Source of the DNA: Acidimicrobiales bacterium
Lineage (GTDB): Bacteria; Actinomycetota; Acidimicrobiia; Acidimicrobiales; DATDAH01
Direction of reading: 5' to 3'
Assembly: GCA_016794585.1 (NCBI GenBank)
Contig: JAEUJM010000031.1
Coordinates: 1 to 64,000, forward strand
Length of the DNA: 64,000 bases
A program made the translations under genes and the position numbers. Shown piece after piece: positions 1-7,640 of the stretch; the first letter of the stretch is position 1; each line of letters begins with the position of its first letter. The notes beneath the pieces are model-generated. The model had not been told where the DNA came from. It saw only the letters and a list, made by a program, of their open reading frames with translations, and did no database searches.

Positions 1-2
1 TC

Positions 3-137
3 AAGCGGTGCGGTCACGGCTTCCGCTCGTTCGAGAACTACCGGCTCCGAGTCCTGCTCCACGCCGGCGGGATCACCTGGCCCACCCGCCCACGCCCACC
101 CCGGATCCGAACCCGCTCTCCCCACTCAGTCGCGTAG
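3..137 (+). mobile_element. Transposase C-terminus (ISL3-like), cut by window edge
   Basis: The third forward frame is open from the window edge to a TAG at 135-137 and encodes 44 residues. The stretch reads KRCGHGFRSFENYRLRVLL and ends with an Arg/Pro-rich tail. This F-R-x-F-x-N-Y-R-L-R-x-L-L pattern is the usual C-terminus of ISL3-type DDE transposases in actinobacteria, from memory of the family. The end of the element probably lies a few bases past the stop, where AGAGCC at 135-141 resembles the close of an ISL3 terminal repeat. The neighbouring helicase begins immediately afterwards without its N-terminus, so the element probably inserted into or beside it. The rest of the element is outside the window. 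Confidence 0.6.
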
Positions 138-139
138 AG

Positions 140-1684
140 CCGGTAAAGGATCTAAGTGGGTCACTGGGTGAGGGCACTGAGGTCCAGTCGTTCCATGGCC
201 TAGCCAAGAAGCTGCTCCATCAAGGCCTTCCCGGCACACCACCCAACATTCACTACCGTCCGTTCACGTTCATCAGGCTTGCCGCGGAAGATCTTCTCCT
301 GATCGAGGGCTTGACCATGGACGAGATGGAGATCGGTCAACGATTCCGGAGCCTCGAGCCCGATTCAACCGCAGTGGTGTCCACACTCCGCAGTGGTGAC
401 TACTACAGGGCTGTCGGGTACGACGACTCAGTCTTCCGGGTGTACCGGGCACTCAGGGATAACCCTGATTACGTCCCTGCCTACGCGCAGGTGGTGGTCG
501 ATGAGTTTCAAGACTTTTGTGCACTTGAGGTCGAACTGATCAAGGCTCTCGCTGGATCGAGCCCTACCCTCATCGTCGGCGACGACGATCAGGCCCTGTA
601 CGCCTTCCGGGACGCGTCGCCCGACGCAATCCGAGAGCTCGCTGCCGAAGGGCAGTACCAGCGATTCGAGTTGCCCTTCTGCTCACGGTGCACCGAGGTC
701 CTCGTGGCCGCGACACACACGGTTGTTGACCGAGCGAAGGCCAATGGGCTGCTGACCGGCCGGCTCGACAAGCGTTACGAGTGCTACCTGCCCGGAAAGA
801 GCGCTGAGAGCGCCCTCTACCCGAAGATCAAGCATTTCTCCTGTTCGACTCACAACAGGCAGTCGCCGTACATCGGCCGCCTGATCGCGGAGTGCATCCG
901 ACGCATTCCGGCTGGCGAAATTGCCGAGTCATACGCCGAGACCTTTCCGACCGCAATGATCATCGCACCAGAGCCGTTCCGCAGCTTCGTCGAGAAGTAC
1001 CTCGGAGACGCAGGATTCCAACTCGTCGGTAGCCCAGAGACCAACGGAATCGACGACCTTGTCTTCGCCTACAGGCTCCTCGCGAAGGAACCTGACAGCA
1101 ACTTTGCCTGGCGCATCATCGCTGGTACTGCCCAACCAGACGGCTGGGAGGAGGCCGTCAGAGAGGCCGTGACCTCTGGCACGCCACTCGTGACCTTGCT
1201 CCAGGAGGCGTTCCTCGACGGCCAACGCGATATTGCTGCGCTGGTTGCGAAGGCGTACGGAGACGAGGACATGAGTTCTGAGGACCGGAATTCCTTGGCC
1301 GATGCGCTCGCTGTCTCAGTCGACGAACTCGATGATCAGCTCGCGCCCCCCGAACCCGATACGCCGGACCCGTGGGACGAGACCAAGCCGTTGGTGATGG
1401 TCACTTCACTGATGGGCTCTAAGGGTCTTCAGGCCGGCCATGTGTTCATCGCTGGAATCAACGCCGGCCACTTCCCCCGCAACAATCAGGCCCCCAACAA
1501 TGAGGAGGTATGTCAGCTTCTTGTTGCCCTTACCCGCGCAAGGAAGTCATGCACACTTGTGTCAACCAGGAGGCTCGGCGACGCGCAGCTCGGGAAGTCG
1601 GTCTTTGTCGACTGGTTGGAGCCACACATCGATCAGACGGTGTACGCGAACAAGACCTACATCGAGGCGTTCGAAGCATCCTGA
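140..1684 (+). pseudogene. UvrD/Rep-type DNA helicase lacking its N-terminal Walker A part
   Basis: The frame contains superfamily 1 helicase motifs in order. They are a motif Ia-like FHGLAKKLL near 191, motif II DEFQD near 500, motif III GDDDQALYAF near 578, and C-terminal motifs around GSKGLQAGHVF and VALTRARK near 1400-1550. The Walker A motif I (GxxGxGKT), which should sit about 25 residues before motif Ia, is absent. The sequence there belongs to the transposase in another frame. The frame stays open upstream to a GTG at 8, but that part overlaps transposase code and is not helicase. Without motif I the protein could not hydrolyse ATP, so this looks like a 5'-deleted remnant. Reading-frame integrity over 1.5 kb suggests recent damage. 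Confidence 0.75.
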
Positions 1685-1702
1685 ACAGCCAGCCCCCGAC
1701 CA

Positions 1703-2188
1703 TCAACGAGGCCAACCGCGGCGAGGTCGAATCTCCACGCCGGCCTGGCGTAGTTCGTTAGCCACCGTCGTGTGGTGGACATCGAACTGCCGGCCGATGC
1801 TGGCCAGGGACTGCCCTCCTTCGTAGAGCTCGGCTGCCACCTGGACATCGTCGGCGGCGAGCACACGTCGACCTCCGCCGCGTCGCTGGATGCCGTTCCG
1901 CTCTAGATGGCTGGTCACGGTGGTGCGGTGGATCTGGAAGGCAGCGGCCAGCAGATCAGCGGTCTCGCCAGCCTGGTAGCGGCGGACCAGCTCGGCCACC
2001 TCGTCGGTCGTCAGCCGACGCTGCACCTGCTTGGCCCGTCTGGTGCGGGGTCCGTCGACCTCAGGATCGGCGTCCTGCGGCGGTTTCTCACCGAGAGGGT
2101 TGGGATCCACGGGGTTCGAGAACAGCGCGGTTAGGTCCACTCGATCGTGGTGGGCTCGTCCGACCGGGCGTGTCGGATTGCGTCGCAC
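1703..2188 (-). CDS. Double helix-turn-helix protein, serine-recombinase C-terminus-like
   Basis: This 161-residue protein has two consecutive helix-turn-helix units. The first is around residues 60-100 (VAELVRRYQAGETADLLAAAF then IHRTTVTSHL) and the second around 115-150 (LYEGGQSLASIGRQF then VHHTTVANEL). The pattern A-x-x-F-x-[IV]-H-[RH]-T-T-V is the DNA-binding part found at the C-terminus of resolvases/serine recombinases and in some transposase helpers. No recombinase catalytic Ser domain is present, so it is either a stand-alone DNA-binding protein or the tail of a lost recombinase. It converges on the helicase remnant, 18 nt away, and fits the mobile-element debris in this corner. Confidence 0.6.
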   Translation of the reverse strand: MRRNPTRPVGRAHHDRVDLTALFSNPVDPNPLGEKPPQDADPEVDGPRTRRAKQVQRRLTTDEVAELVRRYQAGETADLLAAAFQIHRTTVTSHLERNGIQRRGGGRRVLAADDVQVAAELYEGGQSLASIGRQFDVHHTTVANELRQAGVEIRPRRGWPR

Positions 2189-2237
2189 GTCTGCTGGGCC
2201 CTGGCGGCGACCTTCGAGCTTGCACTCCGTTCGGCCG

Positions 2238-2567
2238 TCAGGAATCGGGCCTGTCCGGGTCAGCCGTCAAGAACGCCGGGAGGTCGCGCCGAGCATGTAA
2301 CACCCGCCAGATGTCGATGCGGTCGTCGTCGGGAACGTAGAAGAGCAGATAGGGAAACCGCTGGAGGGGCCAACTCCTCAGGTTCGGGATCTCGAGTTCG
2401 AAGGCGAACCGGAGGGAGCCGATGTACGGGTGGTCGCAGAGGCGCGTGATCGCGACCTCGAGCGCGTCGACGAAGTCGAGGGCGATCTCGGGGCCTGCTT
2501 CGTCGCGGTAGTGGACCATCGTCTCCTCGACGTCGCGCTCCGCGGCAGCGCGAAGTTGGGCTTGCAC
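2238..2567 (-). CDS. parE: ParE/RelE-superfamily toxin
   Basis: The 109-residue protein has the ParE layout. It starts with A-x-x-D-[VL]-x-x-x-x-x-x-Y in the N-terminal helix (AAAERDVEETMVHY) and ends with the core strand pair around RRFPYLLFYV-like QRFPYLLFYVPDDD and IDIWRVLHARRDL. Both are typical of ParE, whose family members poison DNA gyrase. It lies 10 nt downstream of the parD-like antitoxin on the same strand, so the two form a co-transcribed type II module. A RelE-like ribosome-dependent RNase is the alternative; the paired ribbon-helix-helix antitoxin favours ParE. Confidence 0.85.
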   Translation of the reverse strand: MQAQLRAAAERDVEETMVHYRDEAGPEIALDFVDALEVAITRLCDHPYIGSLRFAFELEIPNLRSWPLQRFPYLLFYVPDDDRIDIWRVLHARRDLPAFLTADPDRPDS

Positions 2568-2577
2568 GAGGCCGATC

Positions 2578-2811
2578 TCAGCCCGCTGATCGCGCCTGGT
2601 CTCGCAGCGACGCGAAGTACGCGGCGTCGGCGTTGGCAGTCACCGGGCCCCGAGCGCCTTCGAGGAGTGCCGCACGAAGCTGTCGGCGGTCGTGGTCGCG
2701 CCTGATGAGCTCGCGGACGTACTCGCTGGTGGACCCGTAGTTCCCTTCGTTGACCTGGGCATCCACGAAGGAGCGGAGCTCGTCGGGAAGCGAGACGTTC
2801 ATGGTGGTCAC
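2578..2811 (-). CDS. parD: ParD-type ribbon-helix-helix antitoxin
   Basis: The 77-residue protein opens with the ribbon-helix-helix signature (MNVSLPDELRSFVDAQV, then GNYGSTSEYVRELIRRD), which is diagnostic of ParD. Its disordered C-terminus would wrap the toxin. The start is either GTG at 2811 or ATG at 2802. The GTG is preceded by AGGA with 7 nt spacing, and it also sits about 7 nt after a -10-like TAGGAT, so the message may be leaderless. It leads the parDE operon and should repress it through the perfect palindrome immediately upstream. Confidence 0.85.
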   Translation of the reverse strand: MTTMNVSLPDELRSFVDAQVNEGNYGSTSEYVRELIRRDHDRRQLRAALLEGARGPVTANADAAYFASLRDQARSAG

Positions 2812-2817
2812 GGTTTG

Positions 2818-2849
2818 ATCCTAGCCTCTTGGCAAGGTTTGCCAAGAGG
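2818..2849 (-). promoter_or_regulatory. parDE promoter with palindromic operator
   Basis: A perfect inverted repeat occupies 2825-2849: CCTCTTGGCAA, a 3-nt GGT spacer, then TTGCCAAGAGG. On the minus strand, the repeat contains a -35-like TTGGCA (2845-2840), followed after 16 nt by a -10-like TAGGAT (2823-2818). This places the transcription start at about the GTG of parD. Binding of ParD, or ParDE complex, here would block the -35 element. This is the usual autoregulatory design of parDE modules; the assignment of the repeat to ParD is inference. Confidence 0.6.
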
Positions 2850-2953
2850 CCCGCGACAGCATCGCCCAGCAGGGCCAGGACCTGCGGGTCCGCGCCGCCA
2901 ACTGAACAGGAGTCTGGTTCGAACACCGCCCCATCAGCTCCACCACGCGCCAG

Positions 2954-4111
2954 TCAGCCGCCGTCGAGGTCGATGCGCTGGACCGAGCCGGCGTCGCCCA
3001 GGCTGTCCAGGCAGGTCACCCAGACGGAGAAGCCGACGACCGCCACTGCGTTCACGTCCTCCAGCGTGCAGATCTGCGCGCTCGCCACCTCGCCCGTCTC
3101 CCCGTCGACGCGGACCAGCGCTCCGGAGTGGGTCGCCCACGCCCGGCCGGGGCTGGTGGCGATGACGGAACGGGTCCCCGTCTCGAAGCCGCCCACCTCC
3201 ACCGCGTACTCGTCGACCACCTCACCATCGGCGATCGCCGTGACCGTGTCGCCACCGCGGTCGACGATCCACACGCTGCCGTCGTCGGCCAGGGCCACGC
3301 CCGACGGGTCCGGGCCGACGGCCACCTCCTCCACGACCTGCTCGGTGCTCGGGTCCACCCGGAGGACCCGGCCGGCGTCGGCCTCGTCGGTCACCCACAC
3401 GGCCTCGTCGGTGGCGGCGACGCCGACCAGCGTGGCCTGGATGGTCACGCCGCCGACGAACTGGTTGGTCGCCGGGTCGATGCGCTGCAGGTTGGGAGCC
3501 CCCAGCGTGGTGACCCACACGGCGTCGTCCGTGGCGGCGATGGCCTGGGGCTGAGCGTCGAGGAGGAGGGTGGTCACCACCTCGTTGGTCGACGCATCGA
3601 TGCGTGTGACGGTGCCGTCGCAGGCGTTCAGGACCCAGACGGCGCCCGCCCCAAGCGCCAGGCGCTCGGGGCAGTCACCGACGTCGACCGTCGCGACGGT
3701 GCGGCCGGTCGCCGGGTCGAGCCGGGTCACGCTCCCACCCACGTTGTTGGTGACCCACACCGCCTGGCCGTCGGCGACGAGCCCGTAGGGGCGGGCGCCG
3801 GCGGGCACCGCGGTGATCGACGCGATGTCCCCCTCGAACCCGTCCAGGTCCGGGCCGAACGGCGGGATGGTGAAGGTGGTGTCCGCCGTCTCGTCCTCGG
3901 TGTCGGCCGTGGTCGGTGCCGTGTTCGCCGTGGTCGCCGTCGCCGCATCCGAGCGATCATCGACACGGGCTCGCAGTACCGCCACCACGACGACGACCCA
4001 GAGCGCCAACCCGACGAGGCACAGCAGCGTCACGACCGTCACGATCACCCCGACCGGTCGGCGCCCGGCGGGTGGCGCCGGTCGCATCGGCGGGGGCGGC
4101 AGGTTCGACAT
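2954..4111 (-). CDS. Membrane-anchored YncE-like beta-propeller protein
   Basis: The protein (385 residues from ATG 4111; a GTG at 4156 would add 15) begins with a Pro-rich cytoplasmic tail. One hydrophobic helix follows at about residues 20-46, then an Ala/Thr/Asp linker. The rest is a series of about seven repeats of the form VWVTNxxGxxVTRLDPATGxxVATV, each about 40 residues, as in YncE and NHL-type propellers. No enzyme motif is visible. It is probably tethered outside the membrane as a binding or scaffold domain; many actinobacterial Ser/Thr kinases carry the same propeller as a sensor, but no kinase domain is attached here. Ligand unknown. Confidence 0.7.
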   Translation of the reverse strand: MSNLPPPPMRPAPPAGRRPVGVIVTVVTLLCLVGLALWVVVVVAVLRARVDDRSDAATATTANTAPTTADTEDETADTTFTIPPFGPDLDGFEGDIASITAVPAGARPYGLVADGQAVWVTNNVGGSVTRLDPATGRTVATVDVGDCPERLALGAGAVWVLNACDGTVTRIDASTNEVVTTLLLDAQPQAIAATDDAVWVTTLGAPNLQRIDPATNQFVGGVTIQATLVGVAATDEAVWVTDEADAGRVLRVDPSTEQVVEEVAVGPDPSGVALADDGSVWIVDRGGDTVTAIADGEVVDEYAVEVGGFETGTRSVIATSPGRAWATHSGALVRVDGETGEVASAQICTLEDVNAVAVVGFSVWVTCLDSLGDAGSVQRIDLDGG

Positions 4112-4453
4112 GCCGGGTGGAATGCCCGGGCCCGGCGGTCCTTCTCGGGGCGCCACGATCTACTCGGGCCGCCGCCGGCCCGCCGGCGTGGATCCCAGCG
4201 CCTCGTCGATCATCGGCCGTCGACCTGCGCAATGGCGTGCCCGGTCGTGCCCATCCGACCAGCATGCCCGCTGGGGCGGCTTCGAGGTCGCCGTCGACGG
4301 CGACGAGGTCGAACGCTGGCTGCGGCCGGAGCGAGCGACCTGGGTGGCCGAAGTCGCCCAGGGGGATGGGTGTGCGCTCCTCACGGCGGCGGCGCGCCCC
4401 ACTCGACCATGATCAGTTTGTCTATCTGCTGGGTAGGTAATACGTTGGTGGTC
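4112..4453. other. Divergent intergenic region, possible short gene remnant
   Basis: This 342-bp gap separates the leftward beta-propeller gene from the rightward TauE gene and should hold both promoters. I see a -10-like TAATAC at 4438-4443 in front of TauE, but no convincing -35 at standard distance. A forward frame from about 4278 to a TGA at 4410-4412 reads plausibly like protein (FEVAVDGDEVERWLRPE). It has no start codon of its own and may be the tail of a lost gene. Nothing else was recognised. Confidence 0.3.
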
Positions 4454-5347
4454 ATGGACGACCTCCTCCTCGTGGCGCTGGCCGGGTTCGCCGCCTCACT
4501 CGTCGACGGGGCGCTCGGGATGGGCTTCGGGCCCACCAGCTCGAGCATCCTCCTCGGCACCGGCATGTCGCCGGCGTCGGTCTCGACCACGGTCAACCTG
4601 GCCAAGGTCGCCACCGGCATCGCCGCGGCGATCTCGCACTGGCGGTTCCGCAACATCGACCACAAGCTCGTGCTGAAGCTGGCCATCCCCGGCGCCGTCG
4701 GGGCCCTCATCGGCGTGACCATCCTCTCGAACGTCGACGGCGACGTCATCAAGCCCGCCCTCGCCGTGCTGCTGATCATCATCGGGCTGCGCATCCTCTG
4801 GCGCTTCAGCCGACCGGTGACCGCCAAGCCGGAGGAGTTCGAGGACCTGGCCGGCGACCCCGACAAGATGCCGCCGTTCAACGACAAGGGCGTCGAGGTG
4901 GTGGCCACCGCCGGCGGCATCACCAACGGCATGATCGGCGCCTGGGGGCCGGTGGTCACCCCGTTCCTGATGGGCCGCCAGCTGGCGCCGCGGTTCGCGG
5001 TGGGCTCGGTGAACACCGCCGAGGTCGCCGTCGCCGCCGTCTCGGTGACCTCACTGATCGCCGCCGTCGGCAAGGGAGATCTCGACATCGGGATCATCGC
5101 GGCCATGCTTCTCGGCGGGATGCTCGCCGCCCCGGTGGCGGCGTGGTCGATCCGCCACATCCCGCCCCGGCCGATGGGCGTGGCGGTCGGCGCCCTCCTC
5201 CTGCTCACCAACGCGCGCGAGCTGAGCAACAGCGGAGACATCGGCGATGGACGCTGGCTCGCCTACGGACTGGTCGTCGTCCTCGTGGCGCTCGCCGCGC
5301 TGCGCCCCCGCCTTCAGGCCTCGAGGCAGCCCACCCCCGCGACCTGA
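4454..5347 (+). CDS. TauE/SafE-family membrane permease
   Basis: The 297-residue integral membrane protein has about eight hydrophobic segments in two homologous halves. The N-terminal half has the family hallmark GFAASLVDGALGMGFG and a Pro-containing loop (STTVNLAKV). The second half repeats the motif as GGITNGMIGAWGPVVTPFL. TauE/SafE proteins export or import sulfite, sulfoacetate or other small organic anions. The ATG at 4454 matches the start of homology; the open frame upstream is spurious. With several sulfatase and sulfotransferase genes in this window, a sulfonate or sulfite substrate is tempting but unproven. It is followed 27 nt later by the CmcJ-like gene. Confidence 0.85.
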   Translation: MDDLLLVALAGFAASLVDGALGMGFGPTSSSILLGTGMSPASVSTTVNLAKVATGIAAAISHWRFRNIDHKLVLKLAIPGAVGALIGVTILSNVDGDVIKPALAVLLIIIGLRILWRFSRPVTAKPEEFEDLAGDPDKMPPFNDKGVEVVATAGGITNGMIGAWGPVVTPFLMGRQLAPRFAVGSVNTAEVAVAAVSVTSLIAAVGKGDLDIGIIAAMLLGGMLAAPVAAWSIRHIPPRPMGVAVGALLLLTNARELSNSGDIGDGRWLAYGLVVVLVALAALRPRLQASRQPTPAT

Positions 5348-5374
5348 CCGCGCTCCGTCCGTTAGCGTCGCGCC

Positions 5375-6556
5375 ATGGCCGTCGCCGACGTAGGAGTCGA
5401 GGTCGAGGTCCCGGTCGTCCTGGGGTTCACGCCGCCGGCGGTGGCGATCCCCGACGAGGCGCACCCCGGGCTGTTCCGGGCCGGGGTGCGGGGCGGGCCG
5501 TACTCCGACGAGACCATCGAGCAGCACCGGTGTCCGGCCACCGACCTTTCGGCTCCCGGTGCCGACGCGCCCGACCTGCTCGGCGCCGGTCTCGACACCG
5601 TCGACCTGTCCGGGTTCGACGACCTGCAGGCGACCCTCGGCCACGTCCTGGCGAGCGGGCGCATCGACGACGCAGACGCCGCGGTCATCCGCTCCGCCCT
5701 GGGGGGCGCCACCCTGCCGTTGCTGTCGGGGCCGACGGTCACCGTCATGCACGTGGCCGACGAGGGCCTGATCATGCGCAACGGCGGCCCCAACGGCCGC
5801 AAGGTGGTCGGGGCCCGCTCGGTGGGGATGAACGGCCACGGCATCGCCACCTCGGTCCACGCCGACCAGGACGTCTTCGGCACGCCGCTCGCCCAGGTGA
5901 TGGGCGGGCGGGCGCCGGAGCTCTTCCGGTACCACTCGCCCGAGGACCACAACGACGAGGCCGGCCTCATGCTGGTCAACCTGTGGATCCCGCTGCGCCA
6001 GCCGGTCCAACCCCTGGTGCTCGGCGACGGCACCAGCCTCGACCGGCCCCGCCACCAGCTCCGCTACGGGCTGCCCACCTCGACGTTCCTCGAGCGCGAC
6101 GAGGAGATGGTCGTCAACGACATCTGGCTGTTCCTGCACGACCCCGGCCAACGGTGGTGCTTCCGGTCGGACATGGACCACCGCCACGCCTGGCTCTTCG
6201 ACACCCTGAGCACACCGCACGGCGCCGGCATCCTGCCCGGCGAGGACGTCGCCGAGCAGTGGTTCGTGGCCCTCGAAGACGTCGAGGCCGCGGCCTCGGC
6301 CGGCGACGCCGCAGGGATCACCGAAGCACTGGCCTCGACCCCCTCCGCCGCCGAGCCCCTTCCCGCCGGCACGCCCCCCGGGCTGCGCGACGCGATCTCG
6401 ACCATGGCCACCGTGGCCGACGAGGCCCGCCGCGATCCGGCGGGCGTGTGTGGCCATGGAGCGGCAACCTGGACCGAGGCGGCGCACGCCGCCCGCGAAG
6501 GTGTCGTCCGCCGCTCGATCGAGATGCGCATGGTCGTCGCCCTCGACGCACCCTGA
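5375..6556 (+). CDS. CmcJ/NvfI-like predicted Fe(II)/2-oxoglutarate oxygenase
   Basis: The 393-residue protein resembles the CmcJ/AsaB/NvfI family. The clearest block is LVNLWIPLRQPVQPLVLGD near residues 200-218, matching the family pattern I-N-V-W-R-P-x-x-P-V-x-x-x-P-L-A-x-x-D. A HxD pair at H162/D164 (VHADQD) and a later His at 282 (STPHGAG) could be the facial triad shown for NvfI. Known members act on fungal meroterpenoids or in cephamycin biosynthesis; most bacterial ones are uncharacterised. The gene lies 27 nt after the TauE permease on the same strand, perhaps as one transcript. Substrate unknown. Confidence 0.55.
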   Translation: MAVADVGVEVEVPVVLGFTPPAVAIPDEAHPGLFRAGVRGGPYSDETIEQHRCPATDLSAPGADAPDLLGAGLDTVDLSGFDDLQATLGHVLASGRIDDADAAVIRSALGGATLPLLSGPTVTVMHVADEGLIMRNGGPNGRKVVGARSVGMNGHGIATSVHADQDVFGTPLAQVMGGRAPELFRYHSPEDHNDEAGLMLVNLWIPLRQPVQPLVLGDGTSLDRPRHQLRYGLPTSTFLERDEEMVVNDIWLFLHDPGQRWCFRSDMDHRHAWLFDTLSTPHGAGILPGEDVAEQWFVALEDVEAAASAGDAAGITEALASTPSAAEPLPAGTPPGLRDAISTMATVADEARRDPAGVCGHGAATWTEAAHAAREGVVRRSIEMRMVVALDAP

Positions 6557-6586
6557 TCAAAGGGCGGCGCCGGTGGCGCCGGCGGG

Positions 6587-7519
6587 TCAGCCGGTGAATC
6601 GGGGCGCCACGTCGATCGGCTCAGCGGGGACGACCGGCGGGGCGCAGGCGCCGCCGGCCTCGTAGGTGAAAGTGACGACGCCGTCACCGGCGATCACACC
6701 GGTGGCGAAGACCGCACCCGCCGGACCCAGGCTGGAGCCGCCGCCACCACCGCCGGCGCTGGACTCACCGCCGCCACCGCCGCCGCCACCACCCAGGACG
6801 CCGGCACCGCCGCCGCCGCCGCTACCGAGGCTGCCGCCGCCGTCACCACCCTGGCCGGGCGACCCGTCGGTGGCCTCACCGAAGGGACCGGTTCCCGCGG
6901 TCCCACCGTTGCCGCCGGATGCGCCGCCCAGGCCGGGGGTGCCCTGACTGACGCCGTCCTGGCCGTCGGTGCCGCCCTCACCGCCGTCGCCACCGACGCC
7001 GCCGCCGTCGATGCCGTCACCACCGCCACCACCGCCGCCGGCCACGACGAGCACCTCGGCGCCGCGGAGGACCTCGGACATGCCGCCGCCCCCACCACCG
7101 CCGAACGCGAAGTTGAGCTCACCGCCCGTCCCGCCGCCGTTGAACCCGCCGGCGCCACCGGAGCTGGCGGGCGCGCTGTCGCCGCCGGCGCCACCGACGA
7201 CCACGGTGAGCTCCTCGCCCGGCGTCACGGCGAGCTCGGCGGTGACCTGGCCGCCGAGGCCACCCGGCCGCTCGCCGCCGGGGAGCCCACTCGTCTCACC
7301 GGACGACGCCCCGCCGCCAGCACCGCCGACCTCGACGGTCACGGCACACACCCCTTCGGGGACGACGAAGGCGTCCTCGCCCGGGGAGTCGAAGACGGCG
7401 GACGCCTCGGTCGGCGGGGTCGGCGCCCCTTGAGCGCCGACGGGCGCGCCGACGAGCACCATCCCGCCCGCCACCGTTGCGAGCACGAACGAGGCAGCCG
7501 CCCCCGAGAACCGCTTCAT
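6587..7519 (-). CDS. Secreted glycine-rich repeat protein (Gly_rich family)
   Basis: The start at ATG 7519 gives MKRFSGAAASFVLATVAGGM, a signal peptide ending near VGAQGA. The mature protein begins with a short beta region (FDSPGEDAFVVPEGVCAVTVEV) and a second one (ELAVTPGEELTVVVGGAGG). A roughly 150-residue stretch of Gly runs broken by Ser, Asp and Asn follows, then a short C-terminal beta segment. This layout matches the bacterial glycine-rich domain family related to the ALK/LTK glycine-rich domain. A surface or extracellular structural role is likely. The opposite strand is proline-rich only because GGN is CCN in reverse. Confidence 0.7.
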   Translation of the reverse strand: MKRFSGAAASFVLATVAGGMVLVGAPVGAQGAPTPPTEASAVFDSPGEDAFVVPEGVCAVTVEVGGAGGGASSGETSGLPGGERPGGLGGQVTAELAVTPGEELTVVVGGAGGDSAPASSGGAGGFNGGGTGGELNFAFGGGGGGGMSEVLRGAEVLVVAGGGGGGGDGIDGGGVGGDGGEGGTDGQDGVSQGTPGLGGASGGNGGTAGTGPFGEATDGSPGQGGDGGGSLGSGGGGGAGVLGGGGGGGGGESSAGGGGGGSSLGPAGAVFATGVIAGDGVVTFTYEAGGACAPPVVPAEPIDVAPRFTG

Positions 7520-7640
7520 CCCCGCACCGTAACCTCCGACCACGGGCGACGCCGGTCCAGGGAGGCACGGCGCCACTGCGCAGCGCCGCCGCCGCGCCCT
7601 TCGTGCCGCCCCCGCGCCGGCGGTCGGGCATGATCTCCCG

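Noticed and set aside
140-1684. Helicase remnant as a HelR-type rifamycin-resistance protein linked to rph
   Set aside because: Its motifs are UvrD/Rep-like, it lies 13 kb away, and no RAE is seen before it.
2916-2924. GGTTCGAAC, like a tRNA T-loop, with CCACCA nearby
   Set aside because: The flanking bases do not pair as a T stem and no acceptor, D or anticodon arms can be drawn.
4418-4443. TTGTCT...TAATAC promoter for the TauE gene
   Set aside because: The spacer is only 14 nt; the -10 may be real but the -35 is not convincing.
6666-7433. Proline-rich proteins on the plus strand
   Set aside because: They are the reverse complement of the glycine runs of the exported protein.
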